A stretch of DNA of 39,327 nucleotides from the NCBI GenBank assembly GCA_004145795.1, contig SEIO01000028.1, forward strand, positions 1-39,327, given 5' to 3'. The position numbers were made by a program, and so were the translations under genes. Every line of letters starts with the position of its first letter. Position 1 is the stretch's first letter. Origin of the DNA: Lentibacillus lipolyticus (lineage in GTDB: Bacteria > Bacillota > Bacilli > Bacillales > Amphibacillaceae). The notes under the pieces were generated by a model. That model worked only from the letters and a program-made list of their open reading frames with translations, was not told the DNA's origin and searched no databases. This document shows positions 26,779 through 34,371 of the stretch, one piece after another.

Positions 26779-27576
26779 TTAGCTTATGTTCGAACGTTTA
26801 GTAAAATAATAATAGCTGATTTGCTGTGTTTCGCCGCGCAGGAGATCGTCTGCGGCAAACCCGGCAGCAAATAATTTTTCAAACACGTTCCCGGTTACAT
26901 TCCGCCATTTTTTTGCAAGGCCGATATTTTCCTGTTTAATGGTCTGGAAGTTTTCTGGAATGGGAACGAACCAGCTGTCTTTTGATTCGTCAAAAATAGC
27001 TAGGTTGGATATCGGCTCCTCATCTGGCTGGGCTTGTATCAATAGCCGGTTTGTATCGACCTTAGTTTCTGTAGGCTTTTGTTCCGTTGTGAGATCCCAC
27101 TCGATCTGAAAACGGTCCGTCCGTAATCCTTGATTCAGCTTGTCCGTCATCGTCCCATAGTAATTTGGTTTGTAATGTGCGCCGGTTGCCCGGAGCTGGT
27201 GCAAATTTAAGTACGCGTTCATGCTCTCGAGCGGATCATACGTCCAGGTTATCATCGAATAGCCATACTGCTGTGCGAGACGGAACTGTTGCAGCTTCAT
27301 TTTTTTCCCAAGTCCACGCCTCCGGTAGTCGGGCAGCATTCCCATCATGTGGGAGCAAAGATATGGCTGGTTTCCGTCAAACCCAGCAAAACTGTACAAA
27401 AACCCAACCATTTCCGTTCCGTCAAAGGCACCCAGAATAATGCCGCCGTTATTCATAGCGGTGTATGTTTGGTGAACAGGGTTAGGGGACATCGCCCATA
27501 CGGCCTGTTCAATTTTCTGCATTTGATGCAATTCGTCCATTTTTGTCAGCTGTTTAATGGTGATAGATTCTGTCAT
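26779..27576 (-). CDS. GNAT family acyltransferase linked to the racemase
   Basis: A 265-aa protein with an N-terminal GNAT domain; MMGMLPDYRRRGLGKKMK (R-x2-G-x-G/K) is the CoA-binding motif. The C-terminal half (after ~residue 150) is a family-specific extension. It matches the large GNAT proteins that accompany NSAR genes in Bacillales and are thought to N-succinylate D-amino acids. ATG 27576 is chosen with AAAGGAG about ten bases upstream; a longer frame begins 11 codons earlier without support. The racemase gene follows 15 bp later, which implies an operon. The succinyl donor role is inferred from the pairing. Confidence 0.83.
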   Translation of the reverse strand: MTESITIKQLTKMDELHQMQKIEQAVWAMSPNPVHQTYTAMNNGGIILGAFDGTEMVGFLYSFAGFDGNQPYLCSHMMGMLPDYRRRGLGKKMKLQQFRLAQQYGYSMITWTYDPLESMNAYLNLHQLRATGAHYKPNYYGTMTDKLNQGLRTDRFQIEWDLTTEQKPTETKVDTNRLLIQAQPDEEPISNLAIFDESKDSWFVPIPENFQTIKQENIGLAKKWRNVTGNVFEKLFAAGFAADDLLRGETQQISYYYFTKRSNIS

Positions 27577-27810
27577 TGGCGGTCGTCTCCTTTCAGCGCT
27601 CAGATGCATGCATTTTAAAGTGCTGTGCTGTTTCCATGGGTTCGCTTCTCTCCTTGTCTACCGAATACTACTATCGTATCTGAAAGGTCAAAATCAAGCC
27701 AATCATTTAATGGAAGAAAAAACTATTTACATGAGGAACTGGCACGAACAATACTGAAACTGGTAGTATAAGGAGTAACGATGGAAGTTCCGTGAAAGGA
27801 CTTGGTACCC

Positions 27811-28587
27811 ATGTTTGAACGGATAATCGATGCCCATATTCACCTGGATATGTATACGCCTGACGACCAATCGGCCATTCTTCGTGAATTGGAACCCAGT
27901 GGTGTTGAGGCACTCATTGCTGTTTCAAATAATTTAGCATCAGCATGGAAGAATTTGCAGTTAGGTCGAGATGACAGCCGAGTGAAGCCGGCAATCGGTT
28001 TCCACCCGGAACAGCCGCTGCCATCTGATGAAGAAGTGGCTGATCTCCTGGCGCTTATGGAAAACCACCGGGATGAGATAGCCGCTGTCGGGGAAGTCGG
28101 AATGCCTTATTACTTGCGCCGGGAAGGCAAGGCCGGTGACCGGGGAGCGTATATCGATATTTTGGAAGTATTTATTCGGAAGGCGATGGAGCTGGATTTA
28201 CCGGTTGCGCTGCATGCCATTTATGATGACGCACCAATCGTCTGCGACCTGCTGGAAAAACATTCGGTTGCCAAGGCACATTTTCATTGGTTTAAAGGGG
28301 ACTGGAAGACAGTTGATCGGATGCTTGGGAACGGCTATTTTGTATCGGTTACGCCAGATATTCTGTATAAGGAAAAAACGAGGGAGTTGGCCCGGAAATA
28401 TCCGCTGGGGCAAATGATGGTGGAGACGGATGGACCATGGCCGTTTGACGGGGTTTTTGCGGGGAAAATGACCCATCCCGGGATGATTCGCCGATCGATT
28501 GCCGAGGTTGCTGTGTTGAGGCATCTGCCTGTGGATGATGTTTTTGAACGCTTATATGATAACACACGCTGGTTTTATGGGGTGTGA
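27811..28587 (+). CDS. TatD-family metal-dependent hydrolase
   Basis: Amidohydrolase-superfamily protein of 258 aa. Metal-binding residues are visible in IIDAHIHLD at the N-terminus, AVGEVGM (Glu), VALHAIYDDA (His), AHFHWFKGD (His) and VETDGPWPF (Asp). TatD proteins are DNases or hydrolases of small substrates; the exact role here is open. ATG 27811 is preferred, with GAAAGGA about ten bases before; TTG 27802 is too close. A tiny ATG-led reading frame (MEVP, 27781-27795) with its own AAGGAG lies just upstream and its stop overlaps this ribosome binding site, which could couple translation. Confidence 0.88.
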   Translation: MFERIIDAHIHLDMYTPDDQSAILRELEPSGVEALIAVSNNLASAWKNLQLGRDDSRVKPAIGFHPEQPLPSDEEVADLLALMENHRDEIAAVGEVGMPYYLRREGKAGDRGAYIDILEVFIRKAMELDLPVALHAIYDDAPIVCDLLEKHSVAKAHFHWFKGDWKTVDRMLGNGYFVSVTPDILYKEKTRELARKYPLGQMMVETDGPWPFDGVFAGKMTHPGMIRRSIAEVAVLRHLPVDDVFERLYDNTRWFYGV

Positions 28588-28678
28588 CTGTTGTTTCGGG
28601 ACGGGCGGTGTTATGATGAAAGCGTGTTTTGTATGGACGGTTATAGATTTTGCGTGGAATAAGGGGGAGGCGTGTTTA

Positions 28679-29290
28679 ATGCAGAAACAAGTTGCATTAT
28701 CGTTCAGCGGCGGGAAGGACAGTTGTTTGGCGCTTTATTATTTGGAGCAGAAAGGCATCGAGGTGACGTGTCTGCTGACAACGGCCTGGGAAGATCAACA
28801 GACAACCGTAGCACACAATGAAAAATGTTCCCGGGTACGTAATCAGGCAGAGCGACTAGGAATACCGGTTCATTTTATTAAGACAGATTTTCATGCCTAT
28901 GCGGATGATTTTGTTTCAAGCCTAAGGGAAATGAAGCACCGGTACGGGATTGACGGAATAGCTTTTGGCGATATTTATTTGGAAGGCCATCGTGAGTGGG
29001 GCGAGAAAATTGCCGGTCAAGCTGGCGTTGAGGCAGTCTATCCATTATGGTCGGAGCAAGAAAATGTCGTGGCATTGCTGCGCGATTTTGTCACGGCGGG
29101 TTTCCGTGCTGAAGTCATTAAAGTGGATGCAGAACAATTACCGGAAAATTGGGTCGGCCGGGAATTGGATGAATCGTTCGTCCGAGAAATTGTAACCTAT
29201 GATGCCGTCTGCCCAATGGGGGAATCCGGCGAATACCATACCTATGTTTATGACGGCCCGATTTTCCGCAAGAACCGGCCCGGGGGATAA
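28679..29290 (+). CDS. PP-loop ATPase, diphthine-ammonia ligase-like (Dph6 family)
   Basis: Adenine nucleotide alpha-hydrolase of 203 aa with the PP-loop SGGKDS at residues 10-15. GIAFGDIYLEGHREWGEKIAGQAGVEAVYPLW is typical of the MJ0570/Dph6 family, as is the C-terminal CPMGESGEYHT motif. In eukaryotes and archaea this family amidates diphthine on EF2; bacteria lack diphthamide, so the bacterial substrate is unknown. ATG 28679 lies eight bases after GGGGGAGG. It follows the TatD gene by 91 bp and precedes ypsA by 60 bp on the same strand. Confidence 0.88.
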   Translation: MQKQVALSFSGGKDSCLALYYLEQKGIEVTCLLTTAWEDQQTTVAHNEKCSRVRNQAERLGIPVHFIKTDFHAYADDFVSSLREMKHRYGIDGIAFGDIYLEGHREWGEKIAGQAGVEAVYPLWSEQENVVALLRDFVTAGFRAEVIKVDAEQLPENWVGRELDESFVREIVTYDAVCPMGESGEYHTYVYDGPIFRKNRPGG

Positions 29291-29350
29291 AAGGTTGGCT
29301 TGGCCGCGGGTGTTTTGTTTGGGAGATTGGTAAGGGAAGGCGAATTTACA

Positions 29351-29905
29351 ATGAAAGTACTAACCGTGACAGGCTACAAACCAATGGAACTGAATATTTT
29401 TAATCCGGATGATGAGCGAATCAGCTATATTAAGGCAGCCATTGAAAAGCGATTGATTGGCTTCATCGAAGAAGGACTCGAGTGGGTGCTGATCTCCGGA
29501 AAAATGGGTGTTGAATTGTGGGCTGGCGAAGTCGTTATGAATTTGCGTGAGCAATACGATATAAAGCTTGCCGTCATTCCGCCTTTTGAAAACCAGCATG
29601 AGCGCTGGCCGGAGCACATCCAGCAAGTGTACGAGGAGATGATGGCCATTGCCGACTTTTTCCGGCCGCTTTATAAGGGTGGCTATAGCGGGCCATACCA
29701 GTACCAGGCCAGCAACAAATGGCTGATGGACAAAAGTGACGGCTGTTTACTGCTGCTGGACGAGGAATACCCCGGCAGCAACCGCTATTTTTACCAGGAA
29801 GCCAAGGCGTACGATGGCGATTATCCTGTGTATTTGATAACACCTTCCGATTTGGAGGATACTGTGGAAGAGGTGCGGATGATGGATCCGGGGTATTGGG
29901 AATGA
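29351..29905 (+). CDS. ypsA: YpsA family protein (SLOG/UPF0398)
   Basis: Cytosolic protein of 184 aa, close in length to B. subtilis YpsA (180). It starts MKVLTVTGYKPMELNIF as in YpsA, and has EGLEWVLISGKMGVELWAGE and NKWLMDKSDGCLLLLDEE, the nucleotide-binding SLOG-fold motifs. In B. subtilis YpsA has been linked to cell division and oxidative stress, but its reaction is not known. ATG 29351 is ten bases after GGGAAGG; the frame is open 17 codons upstream without support. Confidence 0.9.
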   Translation: MKVLTVTGYKPMELNIFNPDDERISYIKAAIEKRLIGFIEEGLEWVLISGKMGVELWAGEVVMNLREQYDIKLAVIPPFENQHERWPEHIQQVYEEMMAIADFFRPLYKGGYSGPYQYQASNKWLMDKSDGCLLLLDEEYPGSNRYFYQEAKAYDGDYPVYLITPSDLEDTVEEVRMMDPGYWE

Positions 29906-29926
29906 GCTGGGTTTTATGAGGCGCTT

Positions 29927-30030
29927 GGCTGAAGTTGTCACAGAATCGGCTCAAATTGATATAAATCGGCTCAAGTTGTCACAATTCCGGCTCAAGTTCA
30001 CAATTTCCCGGCTTAAATTGTCACAAATGA
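29927..30030. repeat. 21-bp repeat array, left of NERD1 (array 2L)
   Basis: Five units start at 29927, 29948, 29968, 29989 and 30010, spaced 20-21 bp, each beginning GGCT(C/G/T)AA. The core is GGCTCAAGTTGTCACAA. Bases 29963-30026 (64 bp) are repeated without any difference at 31113-31176, on the other side of the NERD gene. Rotated to begin AATCGG, the unit matches the phase mark of arrays 1 and 3. Confidence 0.95.
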
Positions 30031-30121
30031 TAGAAAAAATGCTATGACAGGCAGGACTTTAGAATAAGTCGTCGAATAGTAAATGATACAGAACAACTAA
30101 ATAGCGAAAGGTCGTGCTTCA

Positions 30122-31086
30122 TTGTTTATAAAACCTCCAGTTATCCCCAGGCATATCCTGCAGGCAAAGGCTTTGGACAGACGAACCCCATCCAGTCACC
30201 CCTTCAAAGAAAAAATAGAACAAGTGCTGCTAATTTATTATCGGGCTACAAAGGCGAAAAGTCTATGAATTTTCACCTCCAGTTTCTCCCCAATGACGAT
30301 TTCCTCATTTTCCATTATATAAGGCTTCCTGATCATTATGGACATTTTCAATTAGACTTTCTATTATTATCACGCTGTTTCCACCTCATTATGGAAGTGA
30401 AAAATATTTATGATTATATGAACTTTGATGAGATGGGACAGGCTTACCGCATCAGAAATGGTGAAGTGGAGTTATTCGGTAACCCAGTTGAACAGGTGAA
30501 GCTTCAACATAGAAGATATTTAAACTGGTTCCGCAAACATGGTTTTCCCCCTGTACCTATCGAAAAAATGGTTGTTTACAGCCGTGATGATACCTACCTT
30601 CGAAATATCACCAATGATAAATCTATTTCAGATATTGTCATGCATCGTGATAAAGTACTCCCGACAATTGAATCATTTATGAAACTGCATCAATCTCCTC
30701 TTATTTCTGAACATCAATTAATGGAGTTCTCTTATCGGTTGCTAGAGGAACATACGCCTGAGGAAGGCGGCGGAATCAATGTTGTCTATCAAGAGCTGGT
30801 TAAAGGCGTCTTTTGTCCAGAGTGTAGTGCTAATCCTATGTGGTGGAAAGGCGGGAAATGGCGATGCCGATCATGCGGTTGTATTTCCAAAACAGCCCAC
30901 CGGCCAGCTTTAGCGGATTATGCATTACTGGCGGGGGAGTATATCAATAATCGGCAGGCCCGGGATTTTTTGCAGGTTGGTTCTAATAGTATTATAAGGA
31001 AGTTGCTGCAGGGTGAGGATTTAATTAAAATTGGCAGTGGGAGTGGGATGCGATACAAGCTGGATATTAATAGATTATTGGATTAA
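30122..31086 (+). pseudogene. NERD-domain protein gene with frameshift (NERD1)
   Basis: Nuclease-related-domain protein with a C-terminal zinc ribbon, homologous along its whole length to NERD2. The N-terminal part (TTG 30122: LFIKPPVIPRHILQAKALDRRTP) is in one frame, while SGYKGEKSMNFHLQF and the rest are in another. One base more in the A6 run at 30210-30215 restores a full-length product that aligns without gaps to NERD2. The NERD motifs are intact: GYKGEK, HFQLDFLLL (Asp) and IMEVKN (Glu, Lys), the PD-(D/E)xK-like core. CPEC...CRSC forms a four-cysteine ribbon, followed by NNRQARDFLQVGSNSIIRKLL. It could be a pseudogene, a phase-variable gene or a sequencing error. The leader GAAAGG..GTGCTTCATTG is shared with NERD2. 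Confidence 0.85.
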
Positions 31087-31096
31087 ATGATAAATT

Positions 31097-31201
31097 GGCC
31101 CAAGTTGTCACAAAATCGGCTCAAGTTGTCACAATTCCGGCTCAAGTTCACAATTTCCCGGCTTAAATTGTCACAATCGGCAACTGTTCACAACACAATC
31201 T
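31097..31201. repeat. 21-bp repeat array, right of NERD1 (array 2R)
   Basis: Units start at 31097, 31118, 31139, 31160 and, degenerate, 31179. Bases 31113-31176 are identical to 29963-30026 (64 bp, same orientation). The array begins 10 bp after the NERD1 stop codon and is directly followed by dispersed repeat copy B. Confidence 0.95.
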
Positions 31202-31205
31202 TGGG

Positions 31206-31269
31206 AAATTTGGCTTATCGCCAAGCTTATGGCGAAAGCCCTAGATGGAAAGGATTTATACTTTCTTAC
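31206..31269 (-). repeat. Dispersed repeat copy B
   Basis: On the minus strand it shares AAAGTATAAAT, CTTTC, GGCTTTCGCCAT and AAGCTTGGCGATAAGCCAA with copy A (15505-15586). It lacks the central TTACTGCATAAG block that copies A and C share. It abuts the right NERD1 array. Confidence 0.75.
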
Positions 31270-31277
31270 CTGCCAAC

Positions 31278-31308
31278 AAAAAAGCAACTTGGCGCTATGC
31301 CAAGTTGC
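31278..31308 (-). terminator. Terminator of gbsA
   Basis: GCAACTTGGC at 31284-31293 pairs with GCCAAGTTGC at 31299-31308. On the minus strand six T follow, 44 bases beyond the gbsA stop. Confidence 0.85.
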
Positions 31309-31351
31309 CTCCTTTTGTATTAGTTTAATAATTTATATTCATAATCCTCTA

Positions 31352-32821
31352 TTAAAACCAGTTAAGTGGTTCTGGTTTCAGATTTTGGAAAATATGCTTG
31401 GTTTCTTGGTATTCTTCAAGCCCCGTTTTGCCGAGTTCACGGCCAATTCCTGATTGTTTAAAGCCGCCCCATGGTGCCTGTGGGAAGTACAGGTTCACGT
31501 CGTTGATCCAGACTGTTCCCATCCGCATTTTAGCGACACAGCGGTTGGCTTTGGCAATGTCATTGGTGAACACGCCACCGGAAAGCCCGTAAATCGAATC
31601 ATTTGCCAGACGAACGGCTTCTTCTTCCGTCTTAAATTTCTCCACGGTGATGACCGGACCGAAGCCTTCTTCCTGCACAACGCTCATATCAGTCGTACAA
31701 TCCGTCAAAACAGTAGGTAAATAGAAAAATCCGTTTTGCAATTCCGGATCATCAGGACGTCCACCGCCGACAGCGACCGTTGCACCTTCCTGTTTACCTT
31801 TTTCTACATAGGCAATCACTTTGACTAAGTGTTCCTCTGAAATGAGGGGTCCCATCTGGGTCGATTCATCAAAACCGTTTCCGAGCCGGATTTTCTTCAC
31901 TCGGTCGACCAGTGCATTGATAAAATCATTATGAATGCTTTCTTCCACAATCAGTCGTGTACCTGCTGAACAGATTTGGCCCGCATGGAAAAATACTGCA
32001 TTCATCGCTTGATCGACAGCTGTTTCGAAATCTGCATCAGCAAATACAACATTTGGGTTTTTGCCGCCGAGTTCCAGCGCCAAATTTTTTACATTGGAAC
32101 TGGCAGCTTGCATGATTTTCTTGCCGGTTTCAATGCCGCCGGTGAAAGAAATTAAGTCGACATCATCATTGGAAGCCAGTTCACCTCCAACCGTATCCCC
32201 TGATCCAAGCACGAGGTTGACAACCCCAGCAGGGACACCGGCTTCTTCCATTAATTCGAATACTTTAATGGAGGTGAGTGGTGTGATTTCGCTCGGCTTC
32301 ATGACAAGTGTGTTACCTGCGGCCAGTGCCGGTGCTAACTTCCAGGATGCCTGCAGCAGCGGATAGTTCCATGGTGTAATCTGCCCACAGACACCAACAG
32401 GTTCATGAACGATTTTGCTGGTAGAATTTGGAATAGGCGAATCGATGATTTCACCGCCGTCTTTGTCAGCCATTTCCGCGAAATAACGGAAAACGCCCGC
32501 GATATCATCCATATCTCCACGGCTTTCCTCTACGGTTTTGCCGGTATCGAGTGATTCTAGCTCCGCAAGTTCTTCTCTGTCGCGTTCAATAAGATCGGCA
32601 ATTTTTTGAACGACTTTTCCGCGTTCCGTCGCTGGTGTTTTTGGCCAGTCACCGTAATCAAATGCATGACGTGCTGCGGCGATAGCTTTTTTAGCATCCG
32701 CTGCATCGCTTTCGGTGACTTTTGCAACAATTTCCTGATTATAAGGGTTAATGATGTCACGGATTTCTTCGGATGCCGAAGCTACCCATGCGCCATCAAT
32801 GTATTGTTTTTGGATGTCCAA
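31352..32821 (-). CDS. gbsA: Glycine betaine aldehyde dehydrogenase
   Basis: Cytosolic ALDH-superfamily enzyme of 489 aa that oxidises glycine betaine aldehyde to the osmoprotectant glycine betaine. It matches B. subtilis GbsA strongly over its whole length. Visible motifs are GQITPWNYPLLQASWK (146-161), MKPSEITPLT, SFTGGIETGKK, catalytic Glu250 in LELGGKNPN and catalytic Cys284 in HAGQICSAGTR, and the C-terminal PQAPWGGFKQSGIGRELG. The start is TTG 32821, eight bases after AAAGGAGG. The choline/alcohol dehydrogenase gbsB and regulator gbsR found beside it in B. subtilis are absent here. It has its own strong promoter and terminator. Confidence 0.95.
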   Translation of the reverse strand: MDIQKQYIDGAWVASASEEIRDIINPYNQEIVAKVTESDAADAKKAIAAARHAFDYGDWPKTPATERGKVVQKIADLIERDREELAELESLDTGKTVEESRGDMDDIAGVFRYFAEMADKDGGEIIDSPIPNSTSKIVHEPVGVCGQITPWNYPLLQASWKLAPALAAGNTLVMKPSEITPLTSIKVFELMEEAGVPAGVVNLVLGSGDTVGGELASNDDVDLISFTGGIETGKKIMQAASSNVKNLALELGGKNPNVVFADADFETAVDQAMNAVFFHAGQICSAGTRLIVEESIHNDFINALVDRVKKIRLGNGFDESTQMGPLISEEHLVKVIAYVEKGKQEGATVAVGGGRPDDPELQNGFFYLPTVLTDCTTDMSVVQEEGFGPVITVEKFKTEEEAVRLANDSIYGLSGGVFTNDIAKANRCVAKMRMGTVWINDVNLYFPQAPWGGFKQSGIGRELGKTGLEEYQETKHIFQNLKPEPLNWF

Positions 32822-32883
32822 CGGCGAACCTCCTTTGCTTGGTTAATGCTATTTAAAAAATATTTAACGTTTAGAACAAATTC

Positions 32884-32912
32884 AATTTATCATGTCGTTA
32901 TGTTGTTGTCAA
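32884..32912 (-). promoter_or_regulatory. Sigma-A promoter of gbsA
   Basis: On the minus strand, a consensus TTGACA (32912 to 32907) and TAAATT (32889 to 32884) are 17 bp apart, about 60 bp before the start codon. Confidence 0.78.
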
Positions 32913-32944
32913 AAGAAATGCTGATTTTTAAAGGCATTTTATGA

Positions 32945-33102
32945 TGGGGTAGGGTAGATAGGTTTTTTAAAGACCTAAAAAATGGATGACACTACTATTG
33001 GGCAACGGATGACGTATGTAAATGATGGGGATGAACCGGTTGATGGCGATTGAAAATGGGTTAAGAAACGTTTGAAACTTATGAATGAATGGGTAACCGA
33101 AT
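32945..33102. other. Gap between gbsA promoter and DUF1906 gene
   Basis: No supported gene. A 23-codon ATG frame (32981-33052, beginning MDDTTIGQRMTYVNDGD) is open on the plus strand but has no ribosome binding site. It could be a remnant; I see nothing else. Confidence 0.4.
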
Positions 33103-33135
33103 AAAAAGGAAGCCTTTATTAAGAGGCTTCCTTTT
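33103..33135 (-). terminator. Terminator of the DUF1906 gene
   Basis: AAAAGGAAGCCT pairs with AGGCTTCCTTTT across an 8-9 base loop; on the minus strand a run of T follows. It sits about 20 bases after the stop codon at 33156. Confidence 0.88.
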
Positions 33136-33155
33136 GTAACTTTGAAAAATTGGGC

Positions 33156-33947
33156 TTACCATAAATAATCGAGCATTTCATTCTGGAACAGGTTAGTATC
33201 GATGGCGCATTGGTCAGCTTCCAATCCATACTGCCAGCCGTACAGCATAGCGTTTTCTGGTCCTTGCGGGTTGTATTCAGGGGCATTGGATTTAGAGGTT
33301 GGATCCTGTTGTGGGTGTGCGGTCCACACGACGGTATTCTTCTGCGCTTCTTCTTTCATCGCATTGTAGGCTTCCAGAATGGCGCTTCCTTCATCATAGA
33401 CGCCATAAAGACCTGGTTCGTATTTCGACTCGGCAAGTGTATCATACCAGCCTTCCATAAATGCGGAATCAACCGGAAAAGTCGGTTCGATATCGCCAAA
33501 AATAGCCACTCCTTCTGGAACATCTAAATCTTTTGCGTATTCAATTGCTTTCTTGGCTTCTTCCACACCATGATCGTAGCCGGTTGCGTCATCGAAATGA
33601 TTATAAATGAGAAGAATTTGGACATCTTTCTCGTGAAGGAATGCTGCTTCATCTTTATCTAAACCGACGGAAACCCCTTCTTTATCACCAAGATAGCGTC
33701 CCCAAATGCTAGGTTTGCCGAAATTTTCTTCGGTGCATTGGTACAGGTTTTCATCTGCATTGCTGGCGGAATCAACACCCCAATACATTTCCTGCTTATT
33801 CTTCCCATTTTCTCCATTTTGATCACCATTGTTTCCGTTTGGCGAATCAGATCCATCAGAGGAAGTATTTAGAAAGATTGCCAGTGCAACCGGTATGATA
33901 ACCAAAAGGCTGAAGCCGAGCAAATAATATAGCTGTTTCCTGCTCAT
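33156..33947 (-). CDS. Exported DUF1906 (glycoside-hydrolase-like) protein
   Basis: A 263-aa secreted or membrane-anchored protein. Residues 5-27 (QLYYLLGFSLLVIIPVALAIFL) form a signal anchor, followed by a Ser/Asn/Gly-rich linker (NTSSDGSDSPNGNNGDQNGENG). From about residue 53, MYWGVDSAS, WGRYLGD, EKDVQILLIYNHFDDATGYDHG and VAIFGDIEP match the DUF1906/Rv2525c-like TIM-barrel domain, in which GDIEP supplies acidic active-site residues. The family is thought to act on cell-wall glycans. AGGAGGG precedes ATG 33947. The gene is monocistronic. Confidence 0.85.
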   Translation of the reverse strand: MSRKQLYYLLGFSLLVIIPVALAIFLNTSSDGSDSPNGNNGDQNGENGKNKQEMYWGVDSASNADENLYQCTEENFGKPSIWGRYLGDKEGVSVGLDKDEAAFLHEKDVQILLIYNHFDDATGYDHGVEEAKKAIEYAKDLDVPEGVAIFGDIEPTFPVDSAFMEGWYDTLAESKYEPGLYGVYDEGSAILEAYNAMKEEAQKNTVVWTAHPQQDPTSKSNAPEYNPQGPENAMLYGWQYGLEADQCAIDTNLFQNEMLDYLW

Positions 33948-34140
33948 GTTAAACCCTCCTTTCGCACCTTATTTCACAGCATATTTTCATGGTGAAAACT
34001 GCGTGCGGGCTGCTGCCATGGCCGCGAAAACAGTAAAAGAAATATGTATGGGGTGCCTATTTTCGACTTTCTGTTAAAGTTCTGTTTCTTTTTAAGAATA
34101 CTTTTGATACACTAAAAGGATAGAAAACGAATACCGATGA
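33948..34140. other. Gap upstream of the DUF1906 gene
   Basis: No gene is supported. TACACT at 34108-34113 may be a -10 for rightward transcription into the structured leader, but the -35 is poor. Confidence 0.3.
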
Positions 34141-34147
34141 AATTAGA

Positions 34148-34260
34148 AAAGTGTAAGCGGCTTGCTCAGCCCCCGAAAATCACGAGGGGGGGTAGCGCTG
34201 GCCGGCTAAATTCGGCACGTCCTGGCGGGCGCCGGCACTAGTACGTCCTGTTCGTCGAAA
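34148..34260 (+). other. GC-rich structured segment (repeat or leader RNA)
   Basis: About 110 bases are far richer in G and C than the surroundings. CCCCC and GGGGG flank GAAAATCACGA near 34171-34190, and GCCGG/CCGGC pairs recur. The motif ACGTCCTG appears twice (near 34227 and 34253). It resembles, from memory, GC-rich dispersed repeats of Bacillaceae with GGCTTGCTTAGCCCCGA blocks. Because a terminator and then a membrane protein gene follow, an attenuating leader RNA is also possible. Confidence 0.5.
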
Positions 34261-34289
34261 CTGGATATGGAGAATGCTGATTAAGAAAA

Positions 34290-34331
34290 GGCTTCTCGCC
34301 GTATATACATGGCGAAAAGCCCATTTTTTTC
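34290..34331 (+). terminator. Terminator just before the second YczE-like gene
   Basis: GGCTTCTCGCC at 34290-34300 pairs with GGCGAAAAGCC at 34311-34321 (one mismatch), followed by CA and seven T. It ends about 40 bases before the start codon, so it would stop any upstream transcript or act as an attenuator. Confidence 0.85.
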
Positions 34332-34371
34332 GCTTTGCAAAGGCATATAAACTGGAAAGGAAGTGATCATC

